DNA of 64,000 bases. Origin: Zeugodacus cucurbitae. Lineage: Eukaryota; Arthropoda; Insecta; Diptera; Tephritidae. The stretch covers positions 32,974,001 to 33,038,000 of the forward strand of contig NC_071669.1 of the NCBI RefSeq assembly GCF_028554725.1. The letters are read 5' to 3'. The position numbers were made by a program, and so were the translations under genes. Every line of letters starts with the position of its first letter. Position 1 is the first letter of the stretch. Under the pieces are notes generated by a model. The model made no database searches. It was not told the origin of the DNA and saw nothing but the letters and a program-made list of their open reading frames with translations. This document shows, piece by piece, positions 43,867 through 55,457 of this stretch.

Positions 43867-44190
43867 TGATGACACCACTCAGCACACAAACTTCAACAAA
43901 AGGGAACGAGAAAGGATCTCGCGCCACCTTTTGTCGATATCAGCCTATAGATCAGCATCTCCGTTGTCGCAGCATCCCGGTTTTCTATATTTAATATCTT
44001 TTACATTCATTTTATATACCAACATTTGTAATTTTTCATCAAACATATATATTATATATAAAAAAAAAATCACCGAATTTTTTTATTAAACACATTCTTT
44101 ATAACGATTCGAGCGAAATCAAGTGCGTTTTCTCTTTTAAAGTAAGAATCGAAAGTGGAAAAAAAGGTGAGAAAAGTGTAATAAGTGTAA
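43867..44190 (+). repeat. BEL-1 3' LTR, piece 3 of 3
   Basis: TGATGACACCACTCAGCACA onward matches 13036-13365 closely, with a short deletion near 44060 relative to the 5' LTR. Beyond about 44185 similarity fades into AT-rich sequence. Confidence 0.85.
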
Positions 44191-44289
44191 AAGTGTGTAA
44201 AATTATTTAATAAAAGGAAAAATTGGAATACGTAATGAATTAAATGATAATCAATACAGCATTTTACAAAATAGATTAATACAATTGAT

Positions 44290-44795
44290 ATAAGTGCTAA
44301 GTACCTCGGAATTACCCTAGATGATAAAAATTTGCTAAGTTTTACCATCTAGTCGGTAGGAGATCCACGCTATTAATCGAAAACAAGCTGTTTATATATA
44401 ATCAAGTACTAAAGCCAATTTGGGCCTATGGAGCTCAACTATGGGGTTGCTCAAGTCAAAACTGTATTGCCTGCATTCAGCGCTTCCAAAATACGGTACT
44501 AATAAGTATTGTTAATGCTCCTTGGTATGTTAGATCTGCTGACCTTCACCGTGATCTTGGTGTGAATTCAGTAGTAAACGAAATAACCAAACTTGCAAAG
44601 ACTTACGTTTACAGCATGTAAATGAAGAGTCATCCAGACTCATCGGAACTGCTGAACGAGAAAACCGACTGAAACGAAAGAGGCCTTCAGACTTAGTGAG
44701 GCAACTGTAGCAGAAAATGAATTCCTCTAACATTTAGCTTTTAATTATTATTTTTAACTTATTAGAATTGAATTGTTGTTAGTATTTAATAATTG
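44290..44795 (+). pseudogene. Jockey-3: 3' fragment of another Jockey-type LINE
   Basis: Reads AKYLGITLDDKNLLSF, then in shifted frames NQVLKPIWAYGAQLWGCSSQ, IACIQRFQNTVLISIVNAPW and LHRDLGVNSVVNEITKLAK. The order and motifs match Jockey-2 (YNAIIKPIWMYGIQLWGTTC, IIQRFQSKLLRTITGSPWYM), but at clearly lower similarity, so it is a different family. It ends in an AT-rich 3' region just before RTE-7. Confidence 0.75.
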
Positions 44796-44800
44796 AATAC

Positions 44801-46647
44801 TGGGGGATGGGGTCATATGTAGAAGTTCACGCAAGGGAGATTCACTTGCGAGTGGCCAAGAACGATTTTTTTGCATATGACTCAAGAAGCTCACGACTTC
44901 CGGTTTTAGACCAAGCATCCTCTGCCAACAGACATCTGTTTGAAGGCGAAGCCGGCTTCTGCGGTTGTGCGTTTGATTTGGGACCCACCTCTTAAAAAAA
45001 CCTCCCGAATGAAAGACCGAACAGAGCCTCGGATGAGAATCCCCACTTTCGATGACGACTCCTGCAAACGTTTTAAGGCTTACGATTTGAGGGCATTCAC
45101 CTGGAATGTCCGGACCCTTAATTGGGAAGGTGCCTCTGCTCAGCTAGTTGATGTCCTCATACGACCCCGGTGGATGAACGTCTTGCCACAACCCGCATCA
45201 AAGCGCCCACGCCCCAATGGAAGAGAAGGACGATGTAACCAAAGATGCTTTCTATTAGCGCCTAGAACGCACCTATGAGCGCTGCCCCCGCCACGATGTC
45301 AAAATCGTGCTTGGCGATTTTAACGCCAAGGTGGGTAAAGAAGGTGTCTTTGGCACAACAGTTGGAAAATCGACTTCGCTATTCCCTGATCGAAACACGC
45401 GCAATCAAATCGATCACGTTGTGATAGACGGAAGACATGTTTTAGACGTGCGTTTGCTCCGAGGACCAAATATTGGGAAGGTAAGGAAATGATACGCACT
45501 CGCCTCTGTGCAGCAAAGAACGCCCGTCAACAAACACAAGGATGGTTTGACGTCGAAAAGCTGCAATCACAACCAACAGCCAAACGATTTTCTACTCGAC
45601 TTGCTCTCCTGCTTTCTGAGAGCACTCATCAGCATCTCGATATAAGGCAGCTGTAAAACGGCATCCCAAACTCATTGCATACCGCTGCAGCCGAAACAAT
45701 TGGTCTTCGGCAACGACAAAAACCAGTTGGTACGATGAGAATTGTCGTTCCGCAGTGGAGAGAAAACATACTGCCTACCTCGCATCGTTGCGATCGACCA
45801 TAACACGTTCGGGGTGGGATAGATATCGAGAACTGAAGAAGGAAGCGAGACGCATATGTAGACGTAAAAAGAAAAAGCCCGAAATGCGTGAGTATGAAAA
45901 GCTTGAAAAGCTAGCCGACATGGTTAAAGCTTGTAATTTTTATAAAAAGATGAGGCGATTTACAGAAGGTTTCATGACCGAAGCATTATCATGTAGGGAC
46001 CAAAGAGGTAATCTGGTAACGGATGTTCAGAGAATACTGAGATAACAGCAGGAGATGGCGAATCCGATTCCCCAATCGATGACGATGGAAAACATGTTCC
46101 ATTACCCGACCATGAAGAAATTTGAGCAGCAATTACCCGCTTGAAGAACATCAAAGCGGCAGGGGCCGATGGATTACCGGCCGAGCTATTCATATACGGC
46201 GGCGAAGAACTGATAAGGTGCATACATCAGCTTCTTTGTAGAATGTGGTCGGAAGAAAGCATGCCTGAATCTGCGCCAATTACCGTGGAATAAGCCTCCT
46301 CCTCAACATTGCTTACAAGGTCCTGTCGAGCGTATTGTGTGAAAGACTAAAGCCTATCGTCAACGAAGTGATTGGACCTTATCAGTGTGTCTTTAGACCT
46401 GGAAAATCTACATCTGACAGGATATTCACAATGCGCAGAATCTTGGAAAAGACCCGAGAGAGACACTCACCACCTTTTCATCGATTTTAAAGCTGCCTTC
46501 GACAGCATGAAAAGGAGCTGCCTCTATGTAAACTGACGTAGAGCAAAACCAAAAGCTCCGTCAGGATCGAGAAGGACCTCTGCGAGCCGTTCGATACTAA
46601 ACAAGGTTTTAGATAGGGTGACTCACTATCGTGCGGTTTCTTCAATC
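44801..46647 (+). mobile_element. RTE-7, 5' half (continues at 49094)
   Basis: Starts GGGGGATGGGGTCATATGTA like RTE-6. Endonuclease and linker can be followed in fragments: TWNVRTLNWEGASAQLVDVL, LGDFNAKVGKEGVFGTTVG, then MERKHTAYLASLRSTITRSG at 45755. Many deletions and stops make it one of the most decayed copies. It breaks off in the RT at SCGFFNLF, where RTE-8 begins; the 3' half resumes at 49094. Confidence 0.82.
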
Positions 46648-49093
46648 TATTCTTCTTCTTCTTGACTGGCGTAGACACCGCTTACGCGGTTATAGCCGAG
46701 TCCACAACAGCGCGCCACGTATCCCTCCTTCTGGCAATTTGGCGCCAATTGGTTATACCAAGCGAAGCCAGATCCCTCTCCACCTGGTCCTTCCATCGGA
46801 GTGGAAGTCTCCCTCTTCCTCGGCTTCCACCAGCGGGTACTGCATCGAATACTTTCAGAGCTGTAGCACTTTCATGCATTCGAACAACATGACCTACCCA
46901 GCGTAGCCGCTGTTTTTTTATTCGCTGGACTATATCTATGTCGTCGAATAACACATACAGCTCATCGTTCCATCGTCTGTGGTATTCGCCGTTGCCAATG
47001 TTTAAGGGACCATAAATCTTCCGCAAAACCTTTCTCTCGAAAACTCCTAGTGCCGTCTCATCGGATGTTGACATCGTCCACGCTTTTGCACCGTAAAGAA
47101 GAACGGGAATGACGAGAGACTTGTAGAGTTTGGTTTTTGTTCGTCGAGAGAGGACTTTACTTTTCAATTGCCTACTTAGTCCATAGTAGTACCTGTTGGC
47201 AAGAGTGTTTCTGCGTTGGATTTCCAGGCTGACATTGTTATTGCTGTTAATGCTGTTTCCAGGGTAGACGAAATTATCTACAACTTCAAAGTTATGACTG
47301 TCAACAGTGACGTGGGAGCCACGACGCGAATGCCCTGACTGTTTGTTAGACGACAGGAGATATTTCGTCTTGTCCTCGTTCACCACCAGACCCATACGCT
47401 TCGCTTCCTTATCCAGTTTGGAAAAAGCAGAACTAACGGCGCGGGTGTTGTTTCCAATGTTATCGGTATCATCGGCGTACGCCAGTAGCTGTACACTCTT
47501 GTAGAAGATTGTACCTTCTTCACCTATTTAGCTCTGCAGCTCTTATACTTTTTTCCAGCATCAAGTTAAAGAAGTCTCACGATAGTGAGTCACCTTGTCC
47601 GAAACCTCGTCTGGTATCGAACGGCTCGGAGAGGTCCTTCCCGATCCTGACGGAGCTTTTGGTGTTGCTCAACGTCAGCTTACACAGCCGTATTAGATTT
47701 GCGGGGATACCAAATTCAGACATCGCGGCATAAAGGCAACTCCTTTTCGTGCTGTCGAAGGCAGCTTTAAAGTCGACAAATAGATGGTGTGTGTCGATCC
47801 TTTTTTCACGGGTCTTCTCCAAGATTTGGCGCATGGTGAATATCTGGTCAGTTGTTGTTGCCACACTGATACGGTCCAATCAGTTTGTTGACGGTGGGCT
47901 TTAGTCTTTCACACAATACGCTCGACAGAACCTTTTACGCGATGTTGAGGTGGCTCATCCCACGGTAATTGGCGCAAATTGTGGGGTCTCCCTTTTTGTG
48001 TATTGGGCAGAGTACACTGAGATTCCAATCGTCAGGGATGCTTTCTTCCGACCATATTCTTCGATGAAGCTGATGCAAGCACCTTATCAGCTTTTCGCCG
48101 CAGTATTTGAATAGCTCGGCCGGTAATCCATCGGCCCCCACCATCTTATTGTTCTTCAAGCGGGTAATTGCTATTCGAATTTCTTCACGGTCGGGCAATG
48201 GAACATCTGCTCCATCGTCATCGATTGGGGAATCGCGTTCGTCATCTCCTGTTGTTGTACTTTCACTGCCATTCAGCAGGCTGGAGAAGTGTTCCCTCCA
48301 CAAACTCAGTATACTCTGGTCATCAATAACTAGCCTCTGGGGGTCCTACAGGAGTGTGCTCCGGTCTTGAAACCTTCAGTTAGTCGCCGGATCTTTTCGT
48401 AAAACTTTCGAGCATTACCCCTGTCGGCCAGCTTGTCAAGCTCTTCATACTCGCGCATTTCGGCCTCTTTCTTTTTTTGTCTGCAAATGCGTCTCACTTC
48501 CCTCTTCAGCTCTTGGTATATTTCCCATCCCGCTCGTGTTGCGGTCGATCGCAACATTGCGAGGTAGGCAGTTTGTTTTCTCTCCACTGCGAGACGACAA
48601 TCCTCATCATACCAGCTGTTTTTTTGACTTTTCCGAAAACCGATAGTTTCGGTTGCAGCTGTACGTAAGGAGTTTGATATGCCGTCCCAAAGCTCCCTTA
48701 TACCGAGATGCAGATGAGTGCTCTCAGAGAGCAGGAGTGCAAGTCGAGTAGAAAATCGTTCGGCTGTCGGTTGTGATTGCAGCTTCTCGATGTCGAACGT
48801 TCCTTGTGTTTGTTGACGTGTGCGCTGTTTTACACAGAGGCGGGTGCGTATTTTAGCTACTACAAGATAGTGGTCCGAGTTGATGTTGGGACCACGAAGC
48901 GTACGCATATCAGAAACACTGGAGACATGTCGTCCATCTATCACAACATGACCGATCTGGTTGCGAGTGATTCGATCCGGGGACAGCCAAGTAGCTTGAT
49001 GGATTTTCTTATGCTGGAATTTAGTACTACAGACGACCATATTTCGGGCCCCGGCGAAGTCGATCAGCCTCAGACCGTTTGGTGATGTTTCGA
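46648..49093 (-). mobile_element. RTE-8: 5'-truncated RTE LINE inserted in RTE-7, opposite strand
   Basis: Tail TTCTTCTTCTTGACTGGCGT at 46648 on the plus strand; the 5' truncation is inside the endonuclease (NGLRLIDFAGARNMVV) at 49093. Minus-strand frames: 49040-48330 (236 codons: STKFQHKKIHQATWLSPDRI), 48303-47935 (NNKMVGADGLPAELFKY), 47879-47577 (TDQIFTMRQILEKTREKRID) and 47395-46682 (237 codons: VVNEDKTKYLLSSNKQ to the C-terminus). Frameshifts separate them. It is of the RTE-4/RTE-5 subfamily. Confidence 0.87.
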
Positions 49094-49931
49094 GAAAATT
49101 ATACGAGCTGCAGAGCTAAATAGAGAAGGTGCTATTTTCTATAATAGTATACAGCTACTGGCATACGCCGATGATATCGATATCATTGGAAACAACACCC
49201 GCCCCGTTAGTTCTGCTTTTTCCAGACTGGATAAGGACGCGAAGCGTATGGGTCTGGTGGTGAACGAGGACAAGACGAAATATCGCCTGTCGTCAAACAG
49301 TCAGCGCATTCGCGTCTTGGCTCCCACGGCACTGTTGACAGTCATAACTTTGAAGTTGTAGATAATTTCGTCTACCCTGGAAACAGCATTAACAGCAATA
49401 ACAATGTCAGCCTGGAAATCCAACGCAGAATCACTCTTGCCAACAGGTGCTACTATGGACTAAGTAGGCAATTGAAAAGTAAAGTCCTCTCTCGACGAAC
49501 AAAAACCAACTCTACAAGTCCCTCATCATTCCCGACCTACTTTACGGTGCAGAAGCGTGGACGATGTCAACGTCCGATGAGACGGCACGAGGAGTTTTCG
49601 AGAGAAAGGTTTTGCGAAAGATTTATGGTGCCTTAAACATTGACAACGACGAATACCGCAGACGATGGAACGATGAGCTGTATGTGTTATTCGACGACAT
49701 GTACATAGTCCAGCCAATAAAAGAACAGCGGCTACGCTGGCTAGGTCAAGTTGTTCGAATGGATGAAAGTGCTCCACCTCTGAAAGTATTCGATGCAGTA
49801 CCAGCTGGTGGAAGCCGAGGAAGAGGGAGACCTCCACTCCGATGGAAGGACCAGGTGGAGAGGGACCTGGCTTCGCTTGGTATAACCAATTGGCGCCAAA
49901 CTGCCAGAAGGAGGGATACGTGGCGCGCTGT
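49094..49931 (+). mobile_element. RTE-7, 3' half
   Basis: Resumes EKIIRAAELNREGAIFYNSI with LLAYADDIDIIGNN, directly continuing the 5' half once RTE-8 is taken out. Frame 49564-50016 (150 codons) carries the C-terminus, then runs past the element. The copy stops at TGGCGCGCTGT, lacking the last ~25 bp and the tail, where RepT-3 sequence begins. A two-base loss near 49507 and other frameshifts break it. Confidence 0.82.
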
Positions 49932-49935
49932 ATGT

Positions 49936-50668
49936 AATTTTTTTGGGGAAGTGGGCGTGGCGTCGCCGGTCAGTTATTTGTATATATGTATCTCGAAAAC
50001 CAATGAAGCTATATAAACCAAAAAATATAAGCAAAAATCGGTTCACAGCTACGACTACTTTCGTTATAACTCAATTTTGAATTCCATTTGTTGCCTTCAC
50101 TTTATAATGTATACATAAGGAACCAATGAAGATAGCGGAATAAAACTTTACACAAAAAGTGCATATCATCTCTAACTTCACTTGTGAAAAAATTGTCGAA
50201 AACTTACTATAACTTTTCAAGGCTCCAGATCATTTTGAACTCAGCGGCTAAAGGTAAATTTTAACCGAAAATATGGGTAAATCTCTCAGATAATTTAATG
50301 TAATTCAGAGGAAATTGTTTTCCTCTAATATTGTGTCTCTGTTCCAAAAATTATTAAAATCGGATCACAACATCTCCTATCTCCCATATACCTATTTACA
50401 GGTTTTCCAAAAATACAATTATTCCGCTTATATCGGTTTATATGTGAGAAATCTTACCAAAATTAAGTGAGCGTATAGTCTTGGATATATGAAATCGGTT
50501 CAGGAATTTCCTCAGCCTTTATATACTATATATGACGATTTTCGTTATTCTATTAAACATTATGCCGAATTTATGTGTCTCATTCGTTACCTTAATAAAA
50601 GTTCTTCAAAAAATTGCGAGAGTATAAAATGTTCGGTTGCACCCGAACTTAGCCTTTCCTTACTTGTT
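49936..50668 (-). repeat. RepT-3: copy of the unclassified repeat
   Basis: In reverse orientation. It has the family outer end at 50620-50668: TTGCGAGAGTATAAAATGTT, the palindrome TTCGGTTGCACCCGAA and CTTAGCCTTTCCTTACTTGT. It matches RepT-1 well (as reverse complement) and RepT-2 only in blocks, so RepT-1 and RepT-3 form one subfamily. Confidence 0.7.
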
Positions 50669-50699
50669 ATTTCTAATTCTATAAAGTGTTATTTATAAT

Positions 50700-51110
50700 T
50701 TAACACTTTATTACTCATACTCTCTATACAACTCTAACTTATAACATGTTTCCATTTTACTCAACTGTTCCCTCGTCAGAATTTTCCTTACTCGACAACT
50801 CTACGAATATCGATGTCTGGATAAATCTGGAAAATTATCGATTTCGATTCTAGTGTGTTCTGGTATCATTTTCGTTACACTGCCCTCCACTTAAGTCTGA
50901 TCGTTCCGATTAGACATATTTCCAGAACCAAACGCTTTGCATTTCTTTCTTTAATCTCGTCTTCTAGGATACTGTTGTCCTCCTTTGCATTCGTTTCTCC
51001 ATTGGCATTAATCCTAAACCTTAAATCATTCAGTAACCAAAAATTATCCTCGCAGTCGTCTATACGTTGATTCCTGTACAGCAGACCAATAAGCCAGATA
51101 ATATGACCTG
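50700..51110 (-). other. Possible LTR-retrotransposon 3' end (low confidence)
   Basis: On the minus strand AAGTGGAGGGCAG at about 50896-50884 is a purine-rich stretch followed immediately by TGTAACGAAAATGATACCAG. This is the arrangement of a polypurine tract and an LTR start. No second LTR copy or coding motif was found, so this is only a candidate. Confidence 0.3.
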
Positions 51111-51272
51111 TACCTGTGAAGTAAGTGATGGGAAAAAAATGTTATTAATTGATCAGTGAATTATATGATTAATTAAGTACAAGCGATTATTAATTGCACT
51201 TAATCGTTAAAAAATGAAAATAATCGATTAATCAATCATATGATTATATATTTTTAGTTCATTTTAGTATTA
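51111..51272. other. AT-rich spacer with ATTAATCGATTA-type repeats
   Basis: Short run of degenerate ATTAATTGATT/AATCGATTAATC motifs. No gene. Confidence 0.4.
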
Positions 51273-52170
51273 TTCTTCTTGACTGGCGTAGACAACGGTT
51301 ACGCGGTTATAGCCGAATCCACAACAGCGCGCCACACATTTTTACTCCTTTTATGAGTTTGGCGCCAATTGGTAATACCAAGTGAATACAGGTCTTTCTC
51401 CACCTGGTCCTTCCATCAGAGTAGAGCCTCCCTCTTCCTTGTCTTCCACCAGCAGGTACTGCATCGAACACTTTCGTCCATTCGAACAACATGACCTAGC
51501 CAGCGTAGCCGCTGTCTTTTTATTCGCTGGACTATGTCTATGTCGTCGAATAACAAATGCAGCTCATCATCCCATCTAGGTGCCTAGGTATACGAAATTA
51601 TCTACAACTTCAAAGGTATGACTGTCAACAGTGATGTGGGAGCCAAGACGCGAATGCGCTGACTGATTGTTTGATAATAGGAGTTATTTCGTCTTGTCCT
51701 CGTTTACCACCAGACTCATACGCTTCGCTTCCCTATCCAGTCTGGAAAAAGCAGAACTAACGGCGCGGGTGTTGTTTCCAATGATATCGATTTCATCGAC
51801 GTCCGCCAGCAGCTGTTCACTCTTATAGAAAATTAAACCTTCTCTATTTAGCTCGTATCATTTTCTCCAGCATCAGGTAAAAGAAGTCACATGATAGTGA
51901 GTCACCTTGTCTGAAATCTCGTTTGGTATCGAACGGCTCGGTGAGGTCCTTCCCTATGCCTACGGAGCTTTTAGTGTTGCTCAACGTCAGCTAGTGGCAC
52001 AAAGGCAACTTCTTTTCGTGCTGTCGAAAACAGCTATAAAATCGAAAAAGAGATGATGTGTGTCGATCCTCTTTTCACGTGTCTTTTTCAATATTTGGCG
52101 CATGGTGAATATCTTGTCAGATGTAGATTTTCCAGGTCTAAAGTCACACTAATAAGGTTTGTTAACGGTG
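51273..52170 (-). mobile_element. RTE-9: decayed, 5'-truncated RTE LINE
   Basis: Starts at 51273 (TTCTTCTTGACTGGCGTAGA, with a shortened tail) and runs on the minus strand through the C-terminus and RT palm to about 52170 (family motif GPYQCGFRPGKS partly kept as TAGACCTGGAAAATC on the minus strand). Internal deletions near 51470 and 51580 remove blocks of the C-terminal part. Several small deletions and stops leave no frame longer than about 60 codons. Confidence 0.8.
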
Positions 52171-52469
52171 TGCACCAACACAATTAAACTTTTACAACAC
52201 AATTACATGTCAGCAATTTCCAATCGATTAGGAGATACCATAAGTTAGAACGAGAGAAAATATCACCACTCTAATCATCTTAATATAATAACAAGTTAAA
52301 AGAGAAAATAATAACCCAGCAAAACGAGTTGAGTTACTTATCTTATGGAATATTCGTTACCAGTGAAGAAAGCCTGTATTATTTTATTGGTCTCTCTTGT
52401 TCTAGCAGAAGGAAAAAAGTTATATCTCCTCTTTTAATGCATGTCGGTGTTATTATCTTCCTCGCTTTC
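52171..52469. other. No gene seen
   Basis: Unassigned sequence between RTE-9 and RepT-4. No open frame or repeat match within the window was noticed. Confidence 0.4.
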
Positions 52470-53397
52470 ACTCATTGATTTTGGGGCCAATGGCGAAAAC
52501 CGAAAACATATGAAGTGCCATAACTAAGCAATAAATAAAGCTATGGAAATAAAATTTGGTATGAAGGATCGCACTATGAAGGGGCATATTTGGATGTAAC
52601 TTTTTATGTGAAGTGGGCGTGGCCACTCGCCCAAATAGGTTTTTTGTACATATCTCGCAAACCAATACAGCTCTATATACCAAACTTTCTGCAGTCGGTT
52701 TTTTTAGCCACTTCTTAATACAGTCCAAAAATGAAATGAAGAAATCGGATAATAACCACGTCCACCTCCCATACAAAGGTTAGGTTGAAAATTACTAAAA
52801 AGTGGGTTAACTCACTAACGAAAAACGTCAGAAACACTAAATTTCTCATATGAAATGGCAGATGGAAGCTGCACTCGGAATTTTTTTTACAAAATGGAAA
52901 ATGGGCGTAGCGTCGCCCACTTATGGGTCAAAAACCATATCTCAGGAACTACTCGACCAATTTCAATGAAACTTGGATTGTAATAGTTTCCTTGCATCCC
53001 AATAATATGTTGTGAAAATAGGCCAAATCGCTTCACAACCACGCCTACTTCTTATATACCAGAACTTTGAAGGCGATCTGAATCGTTTACTTTACAATAT
53101 ATAAAGTAAGAGAAGGTGCAGAACTTTGCACTAATACTATGTTTATAGTGTGGCAGCCCCATTCTAAAAATCACCGAAACCGAACCATAGGTTTTTAAGG
53201 CCCCATATATCGAACACGAGGACATCGGTGCTTCTAACCTAATATTATGGTTTCCAACTTTCAATGGACTTTATATATATATATGACGAATATGTGGGTC
53301 AAACTGTGGATTATATAATATAAATAAAGTTTAATAAATGAATTCCGATAGTATAAAATGTTCGGTTACACCCGAAATTAGCCTTTCCTTACTTGTT
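52470..53397 (-). repeat. RepT-4: copy of the unclassified repeat
   Basis: Closely similar to the reverse complement of RepT-2 (for example TATGAAGGATCGCACTATGA, CTAACGAAAAACGTCAGAAA and ACACGAGGACATCGGTGCTT). It has the outer end GTATAAAATGTTCGGTTACA...CCTTACTTGT at 53351-53397, but with CCGATAG replacing the TTGCGAGAG. The other end is truncated inside GGCGAAAACCGAAAAC. Confidence 0.75.
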
Positions 53398-53947
53398 TTT
53401 CCTTTGGTTTGGAAAGCCATATGTCACTCTGTGGTTAGCAGAGCCCTCTGTAGTAATTTTTTATTTAATCAGCCATCTATCAGTGGATATATATATGTTC
53501 TATTTATCATTTTCAGGGTCACCCCATATTCACAGCAAGTAAATGTATTGGTCATTTGTTGCGTCACCGCTTCTTTACTTAAATTTGGTTCAATAGTCTC
53601 CATGGTTTCATTCTATAGGTCACCTACTTTTTCATTTAAAAATGAGAAAATTTAAATTGTTGATTATTACATTTTTAATAATTATTATGGATTAATTTTT
53701 AAATATTAGCATTTCATTCAAACATTTTTTCGGCTATCATTTATACATTGACAAAATTTACATATTTTACATATTAAGTTAGTATTAATTATTCAATTTT
53801 TATAATTTACAATTTCTCAAAAGTTTTAAGTATTGACTTTTTGTGTTGTTATATAATACAAATTAAATTTCTCTAATATTACGATTTTTGCAAATATTCG
53901 TACATTCATTTGTATATAGATACTAATTTAACAATATTTTACATTTG
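53398..53947. other. No recognised gene
   Basis: AT-rich, especially after 53640. A minus-strand stretch at about 53610-53470 reads METIEPNLSKEAVTQQMTN and beyond for ~45 codons. It is not recognised and has no supporting context. Confidence 0.35.
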
Positions 53948-54262
53948 AATGGGATGTAGCGCGTGTCGCCTACAAGTGGTGCATCCTGGGTAATGCGATA
54001 TGACTCGCGGCCTTCACGGCTTTACGAACCCCTGATTTCTTACGACCATAGGCATGGACACGGACAACGAGTATAGACACCTTGTTTAGATCTTTCGGTT
54101 GAACCCTGGGCTGGTTGTTGGGGCATTCTGTCACCTGGGTTGACACTCATCAGAAATGGCTGACGGGCTAATGTCTCAACTGCCTCCGTCCCGTTAAAAC
54201 CTTGGCAGCCTCGGCAACACGCCAGCACTCTCAAGTGGGCCGAAAAGGTCCTGAGCGAGAGA

Positions 54263-54988
54263 GTGGTATCGACAGGACAGGGTGCAGCCGCGCCGGTCAA
54301 GCGACAAAGGTCGCTGAAGGCTGAATTCTCCCTCGTTAAAAGGCCGCGAACGGGAGCCACGCTAACTTTCAGCGATATCTCTAGGTTAGCGGGCTCCATC
54401 GAGATCGGCGTGTTGGACCGCAGTAGGGAGGATGGCGCCCCATCCCGAGAAGAATGGAAAAGGGTGGCGGCGATCATCTCTGCCGTATTCTTGAAAGTGA
54501 TCAGGGGAAACCCTGGGCCACCTCCGAATTGAGAAAATGCTGGATGGCACTACGGGCCTCATAAGCTGATTAGGTGTGCGGATGAACGATCAGCAGTGCT
54601 CTATAAAGAGGCGGTCTTTCTCGTGGGAGAGGTTTGGAAAAGGGGCAGATTGGAGGCAGTAGACAAGGCATATTTGCCACTGCGTCCTAGAGCTCGCGTC
54701 TGGCTTCCAGCTGAACCCTCCTCCGCGGGAGAAATCGAAGAGATCATCAAATATTGTAATCCCTCGCTGCCAGCACACGATTGAAAGGTGATACGGCTCG
54801 AGAAAACCGAAGAACCCTATCGGCAAGCGCTGATACTGCTTAATGCAGAGTCCATCGGTCCTCTCAACGAGTTAAAGGGGGCCATTAGTTATGGCTTTGA
54901 AAAGGTGGTCCTTAGAGTTCTCTCTACGAAGGCAAGACGGACTGCCCGCAGCCTGCGCCGCTTGAAACAGAAGCGGATGTTCAAATGA
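54263..54988 (+). pseudogene. D1 ORF1, DUF4780-like, frameshifted
   Basis: 54263-54532 gives VSTGQGAAAPVKRQRSLKAE then IGVLDRSREDGAPSREEWKR and VIRGNPGPPPN. After a frame change come DGWHYGPHKLIRCADERSAV, YLPLRPRARVWLPAEPSSAG, EIIKYCNPSLPAHD, a TGA at 54782-54784 where tryptophan is expected, and KVIRLEKTEEPYRQALILLN, GAISYGFEKVVLRVLS. This pattern (RPRARxWLPA, CNPxLPTHDW, YGFxxVxxRVY) is what I know of DUF4780-type ORF1 proteins. The function is presumed RNA or particle binding; it is not a functional gene here. Confidence 0.75.
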
Positions 54989-55220
54989 CCATGGAAGTGG
55001 TCATTAGCTCCGCGTGCAACTATGCCCTGGAGAGCTCGTGTCCATTAACGATACCAAAGGGCAGAGGGAAACCGATCTGGTGAACTTTGGAGCTCTCTGA
55101 AATAAGGGCATCTGTCAGAAGACTTTTCAACAAAGATCGTAGAAGCGGGTCAGCTAACTGACTTGTACAGGGAGGAACTCGCCGGACCTTCTGATCGAGA
55201 GACTTCTGGTAAGGGCGATC
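54989..55220 (+). pseudogene. D1 ORF2 linker after the missing endonuclease
   Basis: Reads VVISSACNYALESSCPLTIP, then GKPIWW, LELSEIRASVRRLFNKDRRS and GQLTDLYREELA in shifting frames. This is the typical PWW...ELxxxRxxxRRLFN linker between LINE endonuclease and RT. It ends at GDQ/AINSF, the Jockey-2 insertion point. Confidence 0.7.
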
Positions 55221-55457
55221 AATTCATTCAAAGAGCGAAAAAGAGTGTGAGCTTTCAAAGAGTACGGACGTGTTTAATGCGCTCCGTGAAAACTTTCATA
55301 ATAAATTAATAATAAAAGCAAAACAAAAAAATAAACAACCAATAACTTGTGTATTCGAAATTTGAAATCAAAACACAAAACATAAACAAAACAAATTAGT
55401 TTAAAATAACAAACAACATATAAAAGTGAACAAAACAAACAACTAAAAAAAACAAAC

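Larger units (their letters stand above)
12871..44190 (+). mobile_element. BEL-1: BEL/Pao LTR retrotransposon inflated by nested insertions
   Basis: The 5' LTR (12871-13365) recurs as a 3' LTR in three pieces (33190-33282, 36371-36437, 43867-44190). Between them, in the right order and all on the plus strand, lie gag with zinc knuckles, a DQGS-type protease, RT, RNase H and a BEL-type integrase. The known insertions total about 23 kb, leaving roughly 8 kb, the usual size of BEL elements. The coding parts carry several frameshifts and stops and an internal RT deletion, so it is dead. Exact LTR ends, primer-binding site and target duplication could not be fixed by eye. Confidence 0.85.

Noticed and set aside
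54040..54477. 145-codon minus-strand frame
   Set aside because: It is antisense to the D1 ORF1, whose plus-strand motifs are recognisable.
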